Of a stretch of DNA of 64,000 nucleotides, positions 27,895-37,150 are shown one piece after another. The translations under genes were made by a program, and so were the position numbers. The DNA comes from Adhaeribacter swui (GTDB lineage: Bacteria > Bacteroidota > Bacteroidia > Cytophagales > Hymenobacteraceae): the NCBI RefSeq assembly GCF_014217805.1, contig NZ_CP055156.1:1488001-1552000 (forward strand), written 5' to 3'. The stretch's first letter is position 1, and every line of letters begins with the position of its first letter. Under the pieces are notes generated by a model that was given only the letters and a program-made list of their open reading frames with translations, ran no database searches and was not told the DNA's origin.

Positions 27895-28198
27895 CAGTAC
27901 TAATTTTTTCTATCTTATATTGTAATTGATTGTAAAGATAAATAATTAATTAATCGCTGATTTTGAATTAAATAAATATAAAGACTCTTAAAAATTGCAT
28001 CCAATTATTATCTAGTAAATATCCAAAAAATTCAAAAATAAGCCCTTCTACGAACGCCCACTGGTTTCTAGTGCCTTTTTACTTTGGCAACGTTACCGGC
28101 AATATTTGATTTAGAATACCTTGCAACTAATTAAACAACCTCTTACTTTAGGTAACTTACAAGCGTTTAAAAAGCCTTTAATCCAGTAATTTTATACC
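27895..28198. other. Divergent promoter region
   Basis: 304 bp between the receiver gene (minus) and the isomerase-like gene (plus). It is AT-rich and should hold two divergent promoters. I see no hairpin, repeat or small gene that I can defend. Confidence 0.3.
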
Positions 28199-29041
28199 AT
28201 GAAGTATACCCGTAATGATTTCCTGAAAACGGCCGGCATTGGTTTTGCCGCTAGTTTAACTCCTTTTAATATAACAAATTTGGCGGCTCAAACGCCGGCT
28301 ACGTCTAAACCTGAACGCCTGAAACTAGGCCTGGCATCTTACACTTTACATAAGTTTAACTTAGACGAAACCATTAGCATTTTACAACGCCTGGAGTTAA
28401 AGCAAGTATCGCTGAAGGATATGCATTTGCCCATGATGGCAAGCCCCGCCGAGTTACAGGCCATGACCGATAAAGTACGGAAAGCGGGCATTAATTTATA
28501 TGGTGTTGGGGTAATTTACATGAAATCAGAGCAGGAGGTAGACCGGGCTTTTGCTTACGCCAAAAACGCCGGCGTAAGTATGATTGTGGGCGTACCCAAT
28601 CATGAACTGTTGCCCTACACCGAAAAAAAGGTAAAAGAATATAATATGCGCTTAGCCATCCATAACCATGGCCCCGGCGATAAAGTATACCCCAGCCCCG
28701 AAACAGTTTATGAAAAAATTAAAAATTTAGATAAACGCATTGGCCTGTGCATTGATATTGGTCACACGCAACGGATTGGTTTAGACCCGGTAAAAGATAC
28801 CTTGCGCTTTGCCGATCGCCTTTATGATGTGCATATTAAAGATGTAACCGGTAATACCGAAAAAGATACTCCCACCGAAATTGGTCGCGGCGTAATTGAT
28901 ATTCCTGGTTTTTTGAAGGCTTTGTTAAAAATTAAATATACCGGCAGTGTTTCCATGGAATACGAGAAAAATGCCACCGATCCGGTACCTGGTTTAGCCG
29001 AATCAGTAGGTTATACCCGGGGCGTTATGCGCTTAATCTAA
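28199..29041 (+). CDS. Sugar phosphate isomerase/epimerase family protein (secreted)
   Basis: A 280-residue xylose-isomerase-like TIM-barrel protein (AP_endonuc_2 clan). It starts with a Tat-like export signal (YTRNDFLKTAGIGFAASL), in which the second Arg of the twin-Arg pair is Asn, so Sec export is also possible. The barrel runs from LKLGLASYTLHKF (about 41) to the C-terminus, with metal-ligand-type residues in MRLAIHNHGPGDK (His), IGLCIDIGHTQRIG (Asp/His), VHIKDV (His) and VSMEYE (Glu). Such exported proteins are common in Bacteroidota; the substrate is probably a sugar or polyol, but it is not known. It appears to be monocistronic. Confidence 0.88.
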   Translation: MKYTRNDFLKTAGIGFAASLTPFNITNLAAQTPATSKPERLKLGLASYTLHKFNLDETISILQRLELKQVSLKDMHLPMMASPAELQAMTDKVRKAGINLYGVGVIYMKSEQEVDRAFAYAKNAGVSMIVGVPNHELLPYTEKKVKEYNMRLAIHNHGPGDKVYPSPETVYEKIKNLDKRIGLCIDIGHTQRIGLDPVKDTLRFADRLYDVHIKDVTGNTEKDTPTEIGRGVIDIPGFLKALLKIKYTGSVSMEYEKNATDPVPGLAESVGYTRGVMRLI

Positions 29042-29068
29042 ATTTTTAAAATTTTAAATTATTACGAG

Positions 29069-29094
29069 TATCCGCCAGCTTAAGCTGGTGGATA
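29069..29094. repeat. Near-perfect palindrome, possible solo REP-like unit
   Basis: A 26-bp palindrome, TATCCGCCAGCTT followed by AAGCTGGTGGATA, with one G/T mismatch. It resembles the hairpins near the transposase remnant at 46.8-46.9 kb in size and in its AGCT-type core, but its head differs (ATCC rather than ATTGCC). It lies just after the isomerase-like gene. Confidence 0.45.
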
Positions 29095-29252
29095 TGCAAG
29101 TCCGGTAAGTTTTATACATTATTCCTGCTTCGGACAACTTCAGTATTTTCACCAGCAAGCTTTCGGTTAGCAAGCTTGCTTCTCCGTGAATGGTAAACCT
29201 AGTACCCCAGCAACTGACTTTGTTTTTAAGCCAAACACGAAACAGCTTCAAT

Positions 29253-29289
29253 AAAAAAGCTTTAGCGCTGCCGGCACTAAAGCTTTTTT
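29253..29289. terminator. Bidirectional intrinsic terminator
   Basis: A 13-bp stem AAAAAAGCTTTAG / CTAAAGCTTTTTT with an 11-nt loop. It sits between converging genes (isomerase-like on plus, ilvA on minus) and gives a U-run in both directions. Confidence 0.85.
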
Positions 29290-29331
29290 AAATTTTTTAA
29301 TTTCTTACGCTGTAGTTTTTACGCAGTACTA

Positions 29332-30609
29332 TCAAATAATAAAGTGGTAAAACTCTGGCCGGTTGTTAATGTATTGGCAATTAAAATTACGTTCGGCCAT
29401 CCGTTGTACTAATCCGTCAAAATCGGCGCGGTTTTTTAATTCTATACCTACCAAGGCCGGACCTTTTTCGCGGCTATTCTTTTTGGTATACTCAAAATGC
29501 GTGATATCGTCAGTGGGCCCTAAAATATCATTTACAAATTCTTTTAAAGCGCCGGCCCGTTGCGGGAAATTAACGATAAAATAGTGCTTCAAGCCCTCGT
29601 AAAGTAGCGAACGCTCTTTTATTTCTTCGGTGCGGGTAATATCGTTGTTGCCGCCGCTAACTACGCACACTACGGTTTTACCAACAATTTGGTCTTGTAC
29701 AAAATCTAAAGCCGCAATACTAAGGGCGCCGGCGGGTTCTACCACCATAGCTTCTTCGTTGTAAAGCTGCAGAATAGTAGAGCACACTTTACCTTCGGGC
29801 ACAGTAATTACTTCATCCAGGTTTTCCCGGCAGATCTGTAAGGTTAATTCGCCCACAGATTTTACCGCGGCCCCATCCACAAACTTATCAATGTGGTCCA
29901 GTGTTATTTTTTCGCCGGCTTCAATGGAGTTTTTCATGGCCGGGGCACCTTCCGGCTCCACACCAATAATGGCAGTTTGCGGGCTTTCTTCCCGGAAATA
30001 ACTAGAAACTCCAGCCGCTAAACCACCTCCCCCAACGGGTAATAACAGTAAATCTACTGGCTCCGGAATAGAATCTAATATCTCTAAGCCAACCGTACCC
30101 TGGCCCGCAATTACCTGCGGATCATCAAAGGGGTGAATAAAAACTTTATTATTTTGATTCGAGAAGGTTAAAGCCTGGAAGTACGAATCGTCGAAGGTAT
30201 CGCCGGTAAGTACTATTTCTACGTGCTCTTTGCCGAATAATTGTACTTGCTTTAGTTTTTGCTGCGGGGTAGTTACAGGCATAAAAATGTGGCCTTTAAT
30301 CCCGAGCTTATGGCAAGAGTAAGCCACGCCTTGAGCGTGATTTCCCGCACTGGCGCAAACGATCCCGTTTTTTAATTGTTCAGGAGCTAAACTGCTAATT
30401 TTATTGTAAGCTCCACGCAATTTATACGACCGCACTACCTGTAAATCTTCCCGTTTCAGGTAAATATTGGCCTGGTACTTTTCTGAGAGGTTAACACTGC
30501 GCAGTAAGGGGGTATGGTTTACTACCTGTTGCAAACGGGTAGCGGCAAGTTTTACATCTTCGGCTCGCACCAGCGTGGCCTTTTCCACCGCAACTTCTTC
30601 TTCCGACAT
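29332..30609 (-). CDS. ilvA: Threonine ammonia-lyase (threonine deaminase), biosynthetic
   Basis: A 425-residue PLP enzyme turning threonine into 2-oxobutanoate, the first committed step to isoleucine. The catalytic fold-type II domain (about 1-330) carries the PLP Lys in VVRSYKLRGAYNKI (about 57), the phosphate-binding glycine loop LPVGGGGLAAG (about 190), and the SAGNHAQGVA motif. The C-terminal ACT-like regulatory segment (about 335-425, KHYFIVNFPQRAGALKEFV) is a single unit, the short form found in many Gram-positives and Bacteroidota, as opposed to the two-unit E. coli form. It is last in the ilv operon. The upstream thr genes on the other strand supply its substrate. Confidence 0.95.
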   Translation of the reverse strand: MSEEEVAVEKATLVRAEDVKLAATRLQQVVNHTPLLRSVNLSEKYQANIYLKREDLQVVRSYKLRGAYNKISSLAPEQLKNGIVCASAGNHAQGVAYSCHKLGIKGHIFMPVTTPQQKLKQVQLFGKEHVEIVLTGDTFDDSYFQALTFSNQNNKVFIHPFDDPQVIAGQGTVGLEILDSIPEPVDLLLLPVGGGGLAAGVSSYFREESPQTAIIGVEPEGAPAMKNSIEAGEKITLDHIDKFVDGAAVKSVGELTLQICRENLDEVITVPEGKVCSTILQLYNEEAMVVEPAGALSIAALDFVQDQIVGKTVVCVVSGGNNDITRTEEIKERSLLYEGLKHYFIVNFPQRAGALKEFVNDILGPTDDITHFEYTKKNSREKGPALVGIELKNRADFDGLVQRMAERNFNCQYINNRPEFYHFII

Positions 30610-30627
30610 GATATTATTTCGTTATTC

Positions 30628-30753
30628 GTTGTTAGTTGCTCGTTGTTCGCTAAAAATCCGGATGCGAAACTGATTGAACTAAAACTCAAAGTATAATCTG
30701 AATTAAAGTTTTTCTTTGCTCGCTCGAATAACGAACAACGAGTAACTAACAAC
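30628..30753. repeat. Inverted-repeat spacer element between ilvC and ilvA
   Basis: Arms of 22 bp, 30628-30649 (GTTGTTAGTTGCTCGTTGTTCG) read here in part as GTTGTTAGTTGCTCG, and 30732-30753, are complementary with one mismatch. About 80 bp lie between them. The flanking sequence extends the similarity with further words such as GTTATTCG/CGAATAAC. The element fills nearly the whole gap between ilvC and ilvA and would form a large hairpin in the operon mRNA. Confidence 0.6.
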
Positions 30754-30758
30754 TAATA

Positions 30759-31805
30759 TTAATTATTTTGAGGGCGTAGCTTGCGCACCTGAGCGCCGGC
30801 TTGCCACATTTCTGAATTGCGCAGTTCTGCTAATTCTGCATCTAGTTTTTCGCGGTAATCGGGTTGGCTGTTGGTATCAATAGAGCGTTGTGCTTCGTTA
30901 CCGGTTGCTACGCTTTCGTATAAGTCTTCAAACACCGGAGCAACTGCATCCCGGAATTTGTTTTTCCAGTCTAAAGCACCACGTTGCGCAGTGGTAGAGC
31001 AGTTAGCGTACATCCAATCCATGCCATTTTCGGCTACTAACAAAATTAAGCTTTCAGTTAATTCTTCTACGGTCTCGTTGAACGACTCCGAAGGAGAATG
31101 GCCTTTTTTGCGTAACAGATTGTACTGTGCTTCCAAAATACCCGCTAAAGCGCCCATTAAAGTACCGCGCTCACCGGTTAAGTCAGAATATACTTCTTTT
31201 TTGAAATCAGTTTCGAATAAGTAACCAGAACCTACGCCAATACCCAAGGCAATTACTTTTTCACGAGCTTTACCAGAAGCATCCTGGAAAATAGCAAAGC
31301 TAGAGTTCAAACCTTTACCTTCCAGGAACATGCGGCGCAAGCTGGTACCAGAACCTTTAGGAGCTACCAGAATTACATCTACATCGGCCGGAGGAACAAT
31401 ACCGGTACGCTCTTTAAAGGTAACGCCGAAACCATGCGAGAAATACAAGGTTTTGCCTGGTTTTAAATGGCTTTTTACCATCGGCCAAGCTGCAATCTGG
31501 CCAGCGTCTGATAGTAAGAATTGCAAAATAGTACCGCGCTCGCAGGCTTCTTCTAATTCAAATAAAGTTTCACCGGGTACCCAGCCATCGTTTACGGCTT
31601 TCTCCCAGGTTTTTGAATCTTTCCGCTGCCCAACAATTACATTAAAGCCATTGTCGCGCAGGTTTAATGCCTGGCCGGGACCTTGCACGCCGTAACCGAG
31701 TACCGCAATTGTTTCATTTTTTAAAACTTCTCTTGCTTGCTCCAAAGGGAATTCTTCCCGGGTTACAACACTTTCTTCAGTTCCGCCAAAGTTGATTTTT
31801 GCCAT
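30759..31805 (-). CDS. ilvC: Ketol-acid reductoisomerase (NADP+)
   Basis: A 348-residue class I enzyme that isomerises and reduces acetolactate and acetohydroxybutyrate in valine and isoleucine synthesis. The N-terminal Rossmann domain has the dinucleotide motif VLGYGVQGPGQALNLRDNG (about 34-52), followed by VGQRKDS, where the Arg and Ser side chains of the beta2-alphaB loop suggest NADPH preference. The knotted C-terminal domain carries the metal-binding acidic residues in DLTGERGTLMGALAG (about 208-222) and the Glu-rich helix FNETVEELTESL. Length fits the single-knot class I form. Third biosynthetic step gene in the operon after ilvN. Confidence 0.96.
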   Translation of the reverse strand: MAKINFGGTEESVVTREEFPLEQAREVLKNETIAVLGYGVQGPGQALNLRDNGFNVIVGQRKDSKTWEKAVNDGWVPGETLFELEEACERGTILQFLLSDAGQIAAWPMVKSHLKPGKTLYFSHGFGVTFKERTGIVPPADVDVILVAPKGSGTSLRRMFLEGKGLNSSFAIFQDASGKAREKVIALGIGVGSGYLFETDFKKEVYSDLTGERGTLMGALAGILEAQYNLLRKKGHSPSESFNETVEELTESLILLVAENGMDWMYANCSTTAQRGALDWKNKFRDAVAPVFEDLYESVATGNEAQRSIDTNSQPDYREKLDAELAELRNSEMWQAGAQVRKLRPQNN

Positions 31806-31856
31806 TGTTTTTAAATAGTTTATAGATTATTATAATAGGTTTCTTTTTGGATATTG

Positions 31857-31914
31857 GATGTTCGAATTTTAACCGAATAATTTTAAAAAATAGAAAATCA
31901 AACAATCGAACATC
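31857..31914. repeat. Inverted-repeat spacer element between ilvN and ilvC
   Basis: Arms GATGTTCGA (31857-31865) and TCGAACATC (31906-31914) are perfect 9-bp complements around 40 bp of AT-rich DNA. It lies in the 113-bp gap inside the ilv operon and has the same design as the element at 30628, but different sequence. Confidence 0.45.
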
Positions 31915-31918
31915 TAAA

Positions 31919-32482
31919 TTACAAATAAGCTTCTTCCTGTTCGCGCAGGTACGTGCTTAAATCTTTCATGTGCTTGGTAATAGCCACCCGGCCGCTGCGC
32001 ACAAATTGTAGAATACCAAACGGTGATAACTTCTCGAATAATTCGCGGGTTTCTTCGATGTGCCCCGTTTTCTCGATAATGATGTATTGCGGATCTACCG
32101 TTAAAATACGGGCGTAGCTGTCGCGTACAATTTGTTCTACCTGGCTGCCATTAATCATAGAGCTCATCGGAATTTTATACATCGCAATTTCCTGAAAGAT
32201 AGTTTCTTCTTCGGGATAAAAAGAAGCCCGCAGGACATCCACTTGCTTGGCAATTTGTTTTACCAGTTTTTCTACCTGGGCATAGGTAGTTTTAACAATA
32301 ATAGTATAGCGATATACATTTTGTACTTCCGACTCGGAGACCGTAATACTTTCGATGTTAATGTGCCGCCGGGTAAATACGATGGTAATGCGGTTAAGCA
32401 GACCAACTTTGTTTTCGGTAAACGCAAATATGGTGTAAGTTTTTTCCTCGCCCGAATCTATCTGATAATCATCAATCGCCAT
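31919..32482 (-). CDS. ilvN: Acetolactate synthase small (regulatory) subunit
   Basis: A 187-residue regulatory subunit. The N-terminal ACT domain (about 14-88, YTIFAFTENKVGLLNRITIVF) is where valine binds in family members. The C-terminal ALS_ss_C domain follows (about 95-175, QEIAMYKIPM and VDPQYIIIEKTGHIEE). It joins the large subunit encoded 150 bp upstream to give the complete acetohydroxyacid synthase and its feedback control. Confidence 0.95.
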   Translation of the reverse strand: MAIDDYQIDSGEEKTYTIFAFTENKVGLLNRITIVFTRRHINIESITVSESEVQNVYRYTIIVKTTYAQVEKLVKQIAKQVDVLRASFYPEEETIFQEIAMYKIPMSSMINGSQVEQIVRDSYARILTVDPQYIIIEKTGHIEETRELFEKLSPFGILQFVRSGRVAITKHMKDLSTYLREQEEAYL

Positions 32483-32588
32483 GGCTTTTTATAAATACGA
32501 TGTGCTTTTTTTAAATTTATTATTAACTGGTGGTATAAACGCCGACCCAAATTTCCTTCTTAAAAGGAAAATTTTAAAATTTTGTTAG

Positions 32589-32618
32589 GGTTCCTTCCTC
32601 TCCTAAGAAGAAGGAACC
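32589..32618 (-). other. Intercistronic hairpin between ilvB and ilvN
   Basis: A 9-bp perfect stem GGTTCCTTC / GAAGGAACC with a 12-nt loop in the 150-bp gap after ilvB. On the minus-strand RNA it is not followed by a clean U-run, so it may be an mRNA-stability or partial-termination element rather than a full terminator. Confidence 0.5.
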
Positions 32619-32632
32619 TTATTTATAGTATT

Positions 32633-34399
32633 TTAAGATAACCGAATGTTAGCTACAGAATCCCCGGCTGGTACCATCGGGAACACGTTGTCTTCTTTCT
32701 CTACTACTACTTCTAACACGTAAGGTCCTTGGTGATCGAGCATAGTTTGGATAGCTTCTTGCAGGTTGTCCCGCTCGGTTACTTTATTGCCAGAAATACC
32801 ATAAGCTTTGGCAATGCCAACGAAATCCGGGTTTACCATCTCGGTAAATGAGTAGCGTTTCTGATGAAATAATTGCTGCCACTGCCGTACCATTCCCAGG
32901 AAGTTGTTGTTCAGGATCAACACTTTCACACCAATCTGATATTGAAAAATACAGCCTAGTTCCTGCAACGTCATCTGGAAGCCACCATCCCCAATTACGG
33001 CAATTACCTGACGATCTGGGGCACCCACCTTCGCGCCCATGGCTGCGGGTAAGCAAAAACCCATGGTGCCTAAACCTCCAGAAGTAATGTTACTGCGGCG
33101 CATATCTTTAAATCTATAGTACCGCATTGCTGTCATCTGGTGCTGCCCTACGTCAGTAACAATTACCGCTTTACCTTCTGATAACTCCGAAACCTGATGA
33201 ATAACTTCCGCCATTTTTACTTTTCCGGTTGTTGGCGCAATCTCAGGTGCCATTACTTTGGTGTACTCAATTTGGGCACACTCATTAAATTTTTGTAACC
33301 AGGCTTCGTGCTTGTTCTCGTTAATTAAAGGCAATAAGGCTTGCAAAGCAGCTTTCGCATCGGCGTTAACGGCTACATCTACCCGTACGTTCTTATTAAT
33401 TTCGGCCGGGTCTATTTCAATATGAATAATTTTAGCTTGCCGGGCATATCGTTTTAAATCGCCGGTTACCCGGTCATCGAAGCGCATCCCAATGGCAATC
33501 ATTACATCGCACTCGTTAGTTAATAAGTTAGGCCCATAATTACCGTGCATGCCCAGCATACCCACATTTAAGGGATGATCGGTGGGCAAACCCGCTAAGC
33601 CCATAATGGTCCAGGCTGCCGGTATACCTGCTTTTTCGATAAAAGCTTTTAAATCTTCCTGGGCGTGAGATAATATAACGCCTTGCCCCCATAATACATA
33701 AGGTTTCTGGGCATTATTAATTAATTCAGCGGCTTCCGCAATAGCCTTTTCGTTTAACTTGGGCACCGGGTAATAGCTAGAAATGCGTTTGCATTTTTTA
33801 TAACTATACTCAAAGGTAGCGTTTTGGGCATCCTTGGTTATATCCACCAAAACCGGACCCGGACGGCCAGAAGTAGCAATGTAAAAGGCTTTAGCAACCG
33901 CATCCGGAATATCTTCGGCGCGGGTTACCTGTATGTTCCATTTGGTTACCGGCATGGTAACGCCTAATACATCTGTTTCCTGAAAAGCGTCGGTACCCAG
34001 CAAATGCGAAAACACCTGCCCTGTAATGCATACTAAAGGAGTAGAATCAATCTGGGCATCGGCAATACCCGTAATTAAATTAGTAGCGCCTGGTCCGGAA
34101 GTAGCAAAACAAACCCCTGGTTTACCGGTGATACGGGCATAACCCTGAGCCGCATGCGCCCCGCCTTGCTCGTGGCGTACCAGATAGTGGTTTAGCTGAT
34201 CTTTGAAATCATACAAGGCATCGTAAATGGGCATAATAGCTCCTCCCGGATAGCCAAAAATAGTGTCGACGCCTTCTTCCAGTAATGCTAGCAAGAGCCC
34301 CTGAGCGCCTGTTACCATTCTTGTTTCTGTTATTGCTTGCTCTTCCTTTTCGGTGATTTCTGCTACTGCTGCGTTCATAACATTTTGTATTTGTTCCAC
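32633..34399 (-). CDS. ilvB: Acetolactate synthase large (catalytic) subunit
   Basis: A 588-residue thiamine-diphosphate enzyme condensing pyruvate with pyruvate or 2-oxobutanoate. The N-terminal TPP-binding domain contains the catalytic Glu in VRHEQGGAHAAQGYAR (about 78). A central domain (about 210-350, including MIAIGMRFDDRVTG) follows. The C-terminal domain has the TPP-Mg motif VIGDGGFQMTLQELG...LNNNFLGMVRQWQ (GDG-x about 26-NN). The first 20 residues are acidic and variable. It sits between a methyltransferase gene and ilvN in the ilv operon. Confidence 0.96.
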   Translation of the reverse strand: MEQIQNVMNAAVAEITEKEEQAITETRMVTGAQGLLLALLEEGVDTIFGYPGGAIMPIYDALYDFKDQLNHYLVRHEQGGAHAAQGYARITGKPGVCFATSGPGATNLITGIADAQIDSTPLVCITGQVFSHLLGTDAFQETDVLGVTMPVTKWNIQVTRAEDIPDAVAKAFYIATSGRPGPVLVDITKDAQNATFEYSYKKCKRISSYYPVPKLNEKAIAEAAELINNAQKPYVLWGQGVILSHAQEDLKAFIEKAGIPAAWTIMGLAGLPTDHPLNVGMLGMHGNYGPNLLTNECDVMIAIGMRFDDRVTGDLKRYARQAKIIHIEIDPAEINKNVRVDVAVNADAKAALQALLPLINENKHEAWLQKFNECAQIEYTKVMAPEIAPTTGKVKMAEVIHQVSELSEGKAVIVTDVGQHQMTAMRYYRFKDMRRSNITSGGLGTMGFCLPAAMGAKVGAPDRQVIAVIGDGGFQMTLQELGCIFQYQIGVKVLILNNNFLGMVRQWQQLFHQKRYSFTEMVNPDFVGIAKAYGISGNKVTERDNLQEAIQTMLDHQGPYVLEVVVEKEDNVFPMVPAGDSVANIRLS

Positions 34400-34510
34400 T
34401 CCTGGCCCGTTTGCGGAGTAGAGATATTTAATTATTTTTTAAATTAATTAGAAACACTCCTTAGATATTAACTAATTATATCTCAGTAGAATTCATCTAT
34501 TTAAGTATTT

Positions 34511-35089
34511 TTATTTTTTTACTGCTATTACAATGCCGGTTGCCCAGACTTGCTTTGTCAGTACTAAATCGTTTCGCTGGTCTAAAACCTGAAGAAGCTT
34601 GGTTGCTTTTTGGGCATGACCATCCGGCCAATTAGGCTGGGGCAGCATATCATCAATAATATACAACCCGCTGGTATTCAGCATTTCCAGCACTTCATCT
34701 AACAACAAGTATTTCCCGTGCCAGGTATCGGCAAAAATATAATCGAACTTTTGATTCTTATTCTGTGCTACCCAATCGCCGCCGTCGGAGCAAATAAGCT
34801 GTAGGCGTTCGTCGTGGCCCAGAAAATCTTGCGTAATTTTTAAAAAATCGGCACTGTTATCCACCGAAACCAAGGTAGAATCTTTGTCCATCCCGTCCAG
34901 AATCCAGGCAGTAGAAAGACCGGTTCCGGTTCCGAGTTCCAGAAACTTAGCCGCCGGTTTAGTAGCCGCCAAGGTGCGCAGCAAAGAACAAGTGAGTACA
35001 TCCGAAGCCATGGTAAAACCCGAAGCCTGCGTAGCTTCGTTTATTGCCGCGTAATAGGTCGGCAAAGGTTGGTTTATTTCTTCGGTCAT
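34511..35089 (-). CDS. O-methyltransferase-like SAM-dependent methyltransferase
   Basis: A 192-residue class I methyltransferase resembling the O-methyltransferase/caffeoyl-CoA family. SAM-binding motif I FLELGTGTGLSTAWIL (about 49-64), acidic motif II VSVDNSADFL (Asp about 80), and motif DYIFADTWHGKY (about 118) are visible, followed by GLYIIDDMLPQPNW. There is no signal peptide, so it is cytoplasmic. It lies between ilvD and ilvB in the same direction, with gaps of 144 and 111 bp. It has no known role in branched-chain amino acid synthesis, so the substrate is unknown and its membership may be simple co-transcription. Confidence 0.87.
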   Translation of the reverse strand: MTEEINQPLPTYYAAINEATQASGFTMASDVLTCSLLRTLAATKPAAKFLELGTGTGLSTAWILDGMDKDSTLVSVDNSADFLKITQDFLGHDERLQLICSDGGDWVAQNKNQKFDYIFADTWHGKYLLLDEVLEMLNTSGLYIIDDMLPQPNWPDGHAQKATKLLQVLDQRNDLVLTKQVWATGIVIAVKK

Positions 35090-35233
35090 TTGTACTGGCT
35101 CTTTGCTTATTTTTTAAAATTTTATTTTTCTGAACTGCTCTTATTATTTATAAGGAGTAAAACCGGCTATTTACCTGTTTTCTTTACAACTTAGGTTCCT
35201 TAATAAAAGCAACTTAGGTCTGTTTATTTAAAG

Positions 35234-36937
35234 TTATCTATCTGTTACACAGCCTTCGGAGGCTGAGGAAACCGATTTAGCGTACTTATATAAAATACCC
35301 GAATTTTTGCGCAATGGCCGGGGCTGCCAGGCAGCACGGCGTTTCGCAATTTCTTCTTCGCTCAGGTCTACTTCTAAGCGGTTGTTCACGGCATCAATGG
35401 TAATTTTATCGCCATTCTGGAGTAGACCAATCATTCCGCCTATATGCGCTTCCGGGGTAATGTGGCCTACCACAAAACCGTGCGTACCACCCGAGAAACG
35501 GCCATCGGTAATTAAAGCTACCGATTTACCTAAGCCCGCTCCCATAATTAAAGAAGTAGGTTTCAGCATTTCAGGCATACCCGGTCCTCCTTGCGGACCT
35601 TCGTACCGGATTACCAACACATCGCCTTCTTTTACCTTACCCGACAAAATACCCTCGTTGGCTTCAAACTCGCCGTCGAATACCACCGCAGTACCGGTGA
35701 ATAACTCACCTTCTTTACCGGTTATTTTAGCAACCCCACCTTGCTCGGCTAAATTACCATACAGAATGCGGATGTGGCCCGTTTCTTTTATCGGCTGATC
35801 CAGTGGCATAATTACATCTTGCCCTTCGGCCAAGTCGGGTACATTCTCTAAATTTTCGGCAACGGTTTTACCGGTAACGGTTAAACAATCACCGTGTAAC
35901 AAACCAGCTTTCAGTAACATTTTCATAACAGCCGGAATACCACCAATTTTATGAACGGCTTCCATGTGGTATTTGCCACTAGGCTTCATATCGGCTAGAA
36001 GCGGGGTTTTATCGCTAATGCGTTGGAAATCATCGATGGTTAAATCTACTCCGGCAGTTTTGGCAATCGCTAATAAGTGTAATACTGCATTGGTAGAACC
36101 ACCTAAAACGGTCAGCACCACCATGGCATTTTCAAAAGCCTTTTTGGTCATGATATCCAAAGGCTTAATATCTTTAGCCAGAAGCTCCCGGATGGCAATA
36201 CCAGCCTGTACCGATTCTTCGGCTTTTTCCGGGCTAATAGCCGGGTTAGAAGAATTATAAGGTAAGGTCATTCCCATGGCTTCGGCGGCAGACGCCATAG
36301 TATTGGCAGTATACATCCCACCGCAGGCACCAGCCCCGGGGCAAGCATGTTCTATTACCCCTTTAAAATCTTCCGGTGAAATAGTACCGGCGTATTTTTC
36401 ACCCAACGCTTCAAACGCCGAAACAATATCTAATTTTTTACCAGTAAATTTTCCGGCCGCATCGCAGTAGTTACCGGGCTCAATAGTCCCCCCGTATACC
36501 ATAATTGCAGGCCGGTTTAAACGGGCAAAGCTGATAAGAGCTCCTGGCATATTCTTGTCGCAACCTACCACCGCTACTACGCCATCGTAGCTTTGGGCAT
36601 TTACCACTGTTTCAATTGAATCTGCAATTAGATCGCGCGAGGGCAAGGAATAACGCATACCCGGCGTTCCCATCGAAATACCATCACTTACTCCAATGGT
36701 ATGGAACACTAAACCAAGTACATCCTCTGTGGTATTCACCCCATTTTTAACCAGTTTAGCTAAATCATTCAGGTGCATGTTGCAGGGGTTGCCATCGAAC
36801 CCGGTACTCACCACTCCTACCTGTGCTTTTTTCAGGTCGTCGTTGCTTAAGCCAATAGCGTGCAACATAGCCTGGGCGGCCGGATTGGTTTCTTCCTGGG
36901 TAACGAGGTAACTGTAACGGTTTAATGTAGTACTCAT
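35234..36937 (-). CDS. ilvD: Dihydroxy-acid dehydratase
   Basis: A 567-residue iron-sulfur dehydratase making the 2-oxo acids of valine and isoleucine. The three cluster-ligand cysteines are recognisable in [10 protein letters not shown] (about 53), [13 protein letters not shown] (about 124) and [16 protein letters not shown] (about 194-201), and the [14 protein letters not shown] segment (about 278) is diagnostic for IlvD/Edd. Length is standard. It is the first structural gene of the operon; the leader peptide and attenuator described at 37056-37187 lie 119-250 bp upstream, so the whole set is likely controlled by supply of charged branched-chain tRNAs. Confidence 0.96.
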   Translation of the reverse strand: MSTTLNRYSYLVTQEETNPAAQAMLHAIGLSNDDLKKAQVGVVSTGFDGNPCNMHLNDLAKLVKNGVNTTEDVLGLVFHTIGVSDGISMGTPGMRYSLPSRDLIADSIETVVNAQSYDGVVAVVGCDKNMPGALISFARLNRPAIMVYGGTIEPGNYCDAAGKFTGKKLDIVSAFEALGEKYAGTISPEDFKGVIEHACPGAGACGGMYTANTMASAAEAMGMTLPYNSSNPAISPEKAEESVQAGIAIRELLAKDIKPLDIMTKKAFENAMVVLTVLGGSTNAVLHLLAIAKTAGVDLTIDDFQRISDKTPLLADMKPSGKYHMEAVHKIGGIPAVMKMLLKAGLLHGDCLTVTGKTVAENLENVPDLAEGQDVIMPLDQPIKETGHIRILYGNLAEQGGVAKITGKEGELFTGTAVVFDGEFEANEGILSGKVKEGDVLVIRYEGPQGGPGMPEMLKPTSLIMGAGLGKSVALITDGRFSGGTHGFVVGHITPEAHIGGMIGLLQNGDKITIDAVNNRLEVDLSEEEIAKRRAAWQPRPLRKNSGILYKYAKSVSSASEGCVTDR

Positions 36938-37055
36938 TTTTGTTCCTTTATTTTAAAGCTTTTAAGGTTATTTAATTGCCTTATTTTTAAATCTTAGACT
37001 CTGCTATAACTAAAACTTATTAGCTTGTCATGCCTTTAATTAAAACTATTATGGT

Positions 37056-37090
37056 AAAAAAAAGCGCCACTCTGTTGAAGGAATGGCGCC
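37056..37090 (-). terminator. ilv attenuator terminator
   Basis: On the minus strand, a 9-bp stem GCGCCATTC / GAGTGGCGC (one U-G pair) with loop CTTCAACA is followed directly by eight U. It lies 23 nt after the stop codon of the ilv leader peptide and 119 bp before ilvD, with no gene end upstream that would need a terminator there. It is therefore an attenuator rather than an ordinary gene-end signal. Confidence 0.85.
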
Positions 37091-37150
37091 GATTATATTT
37101 TATCAAAATAGATTACACCATCCATCGTTTAGCGTCGATAATGACGCTAA
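37080..37150 (-). promoter_or_regulatory. ilv leader pause hairpin and antiterminator segments
   Basis: In the minus-strand leader RNA, a perfect 8-bp hairpin TTAGCGTC / GACGCTAA (37150-37129) lies inside the Ile/Val-rich part of the leader peptide gene. Further on, GGATGGTG (37123-37116, the last codons of the peptide) can pair with CGCCATTCC (37088-37080), the left arm of the terminator, in eight pairs with one bulge. A ribosome stalled on the Ile codons would leave GGATGGTG free (antiterminator). One at the stop codon would cover it (terminator forms). This is my reading of base pairing, not a folding calculation. Confidence 0.7.

Noticed and set aside
29054-29251. 65-codon minus-strand frame after the isomerase-like gene
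   Set aside because: It crosses the palindrome at 29069 and has no domain or signal; likely chance.
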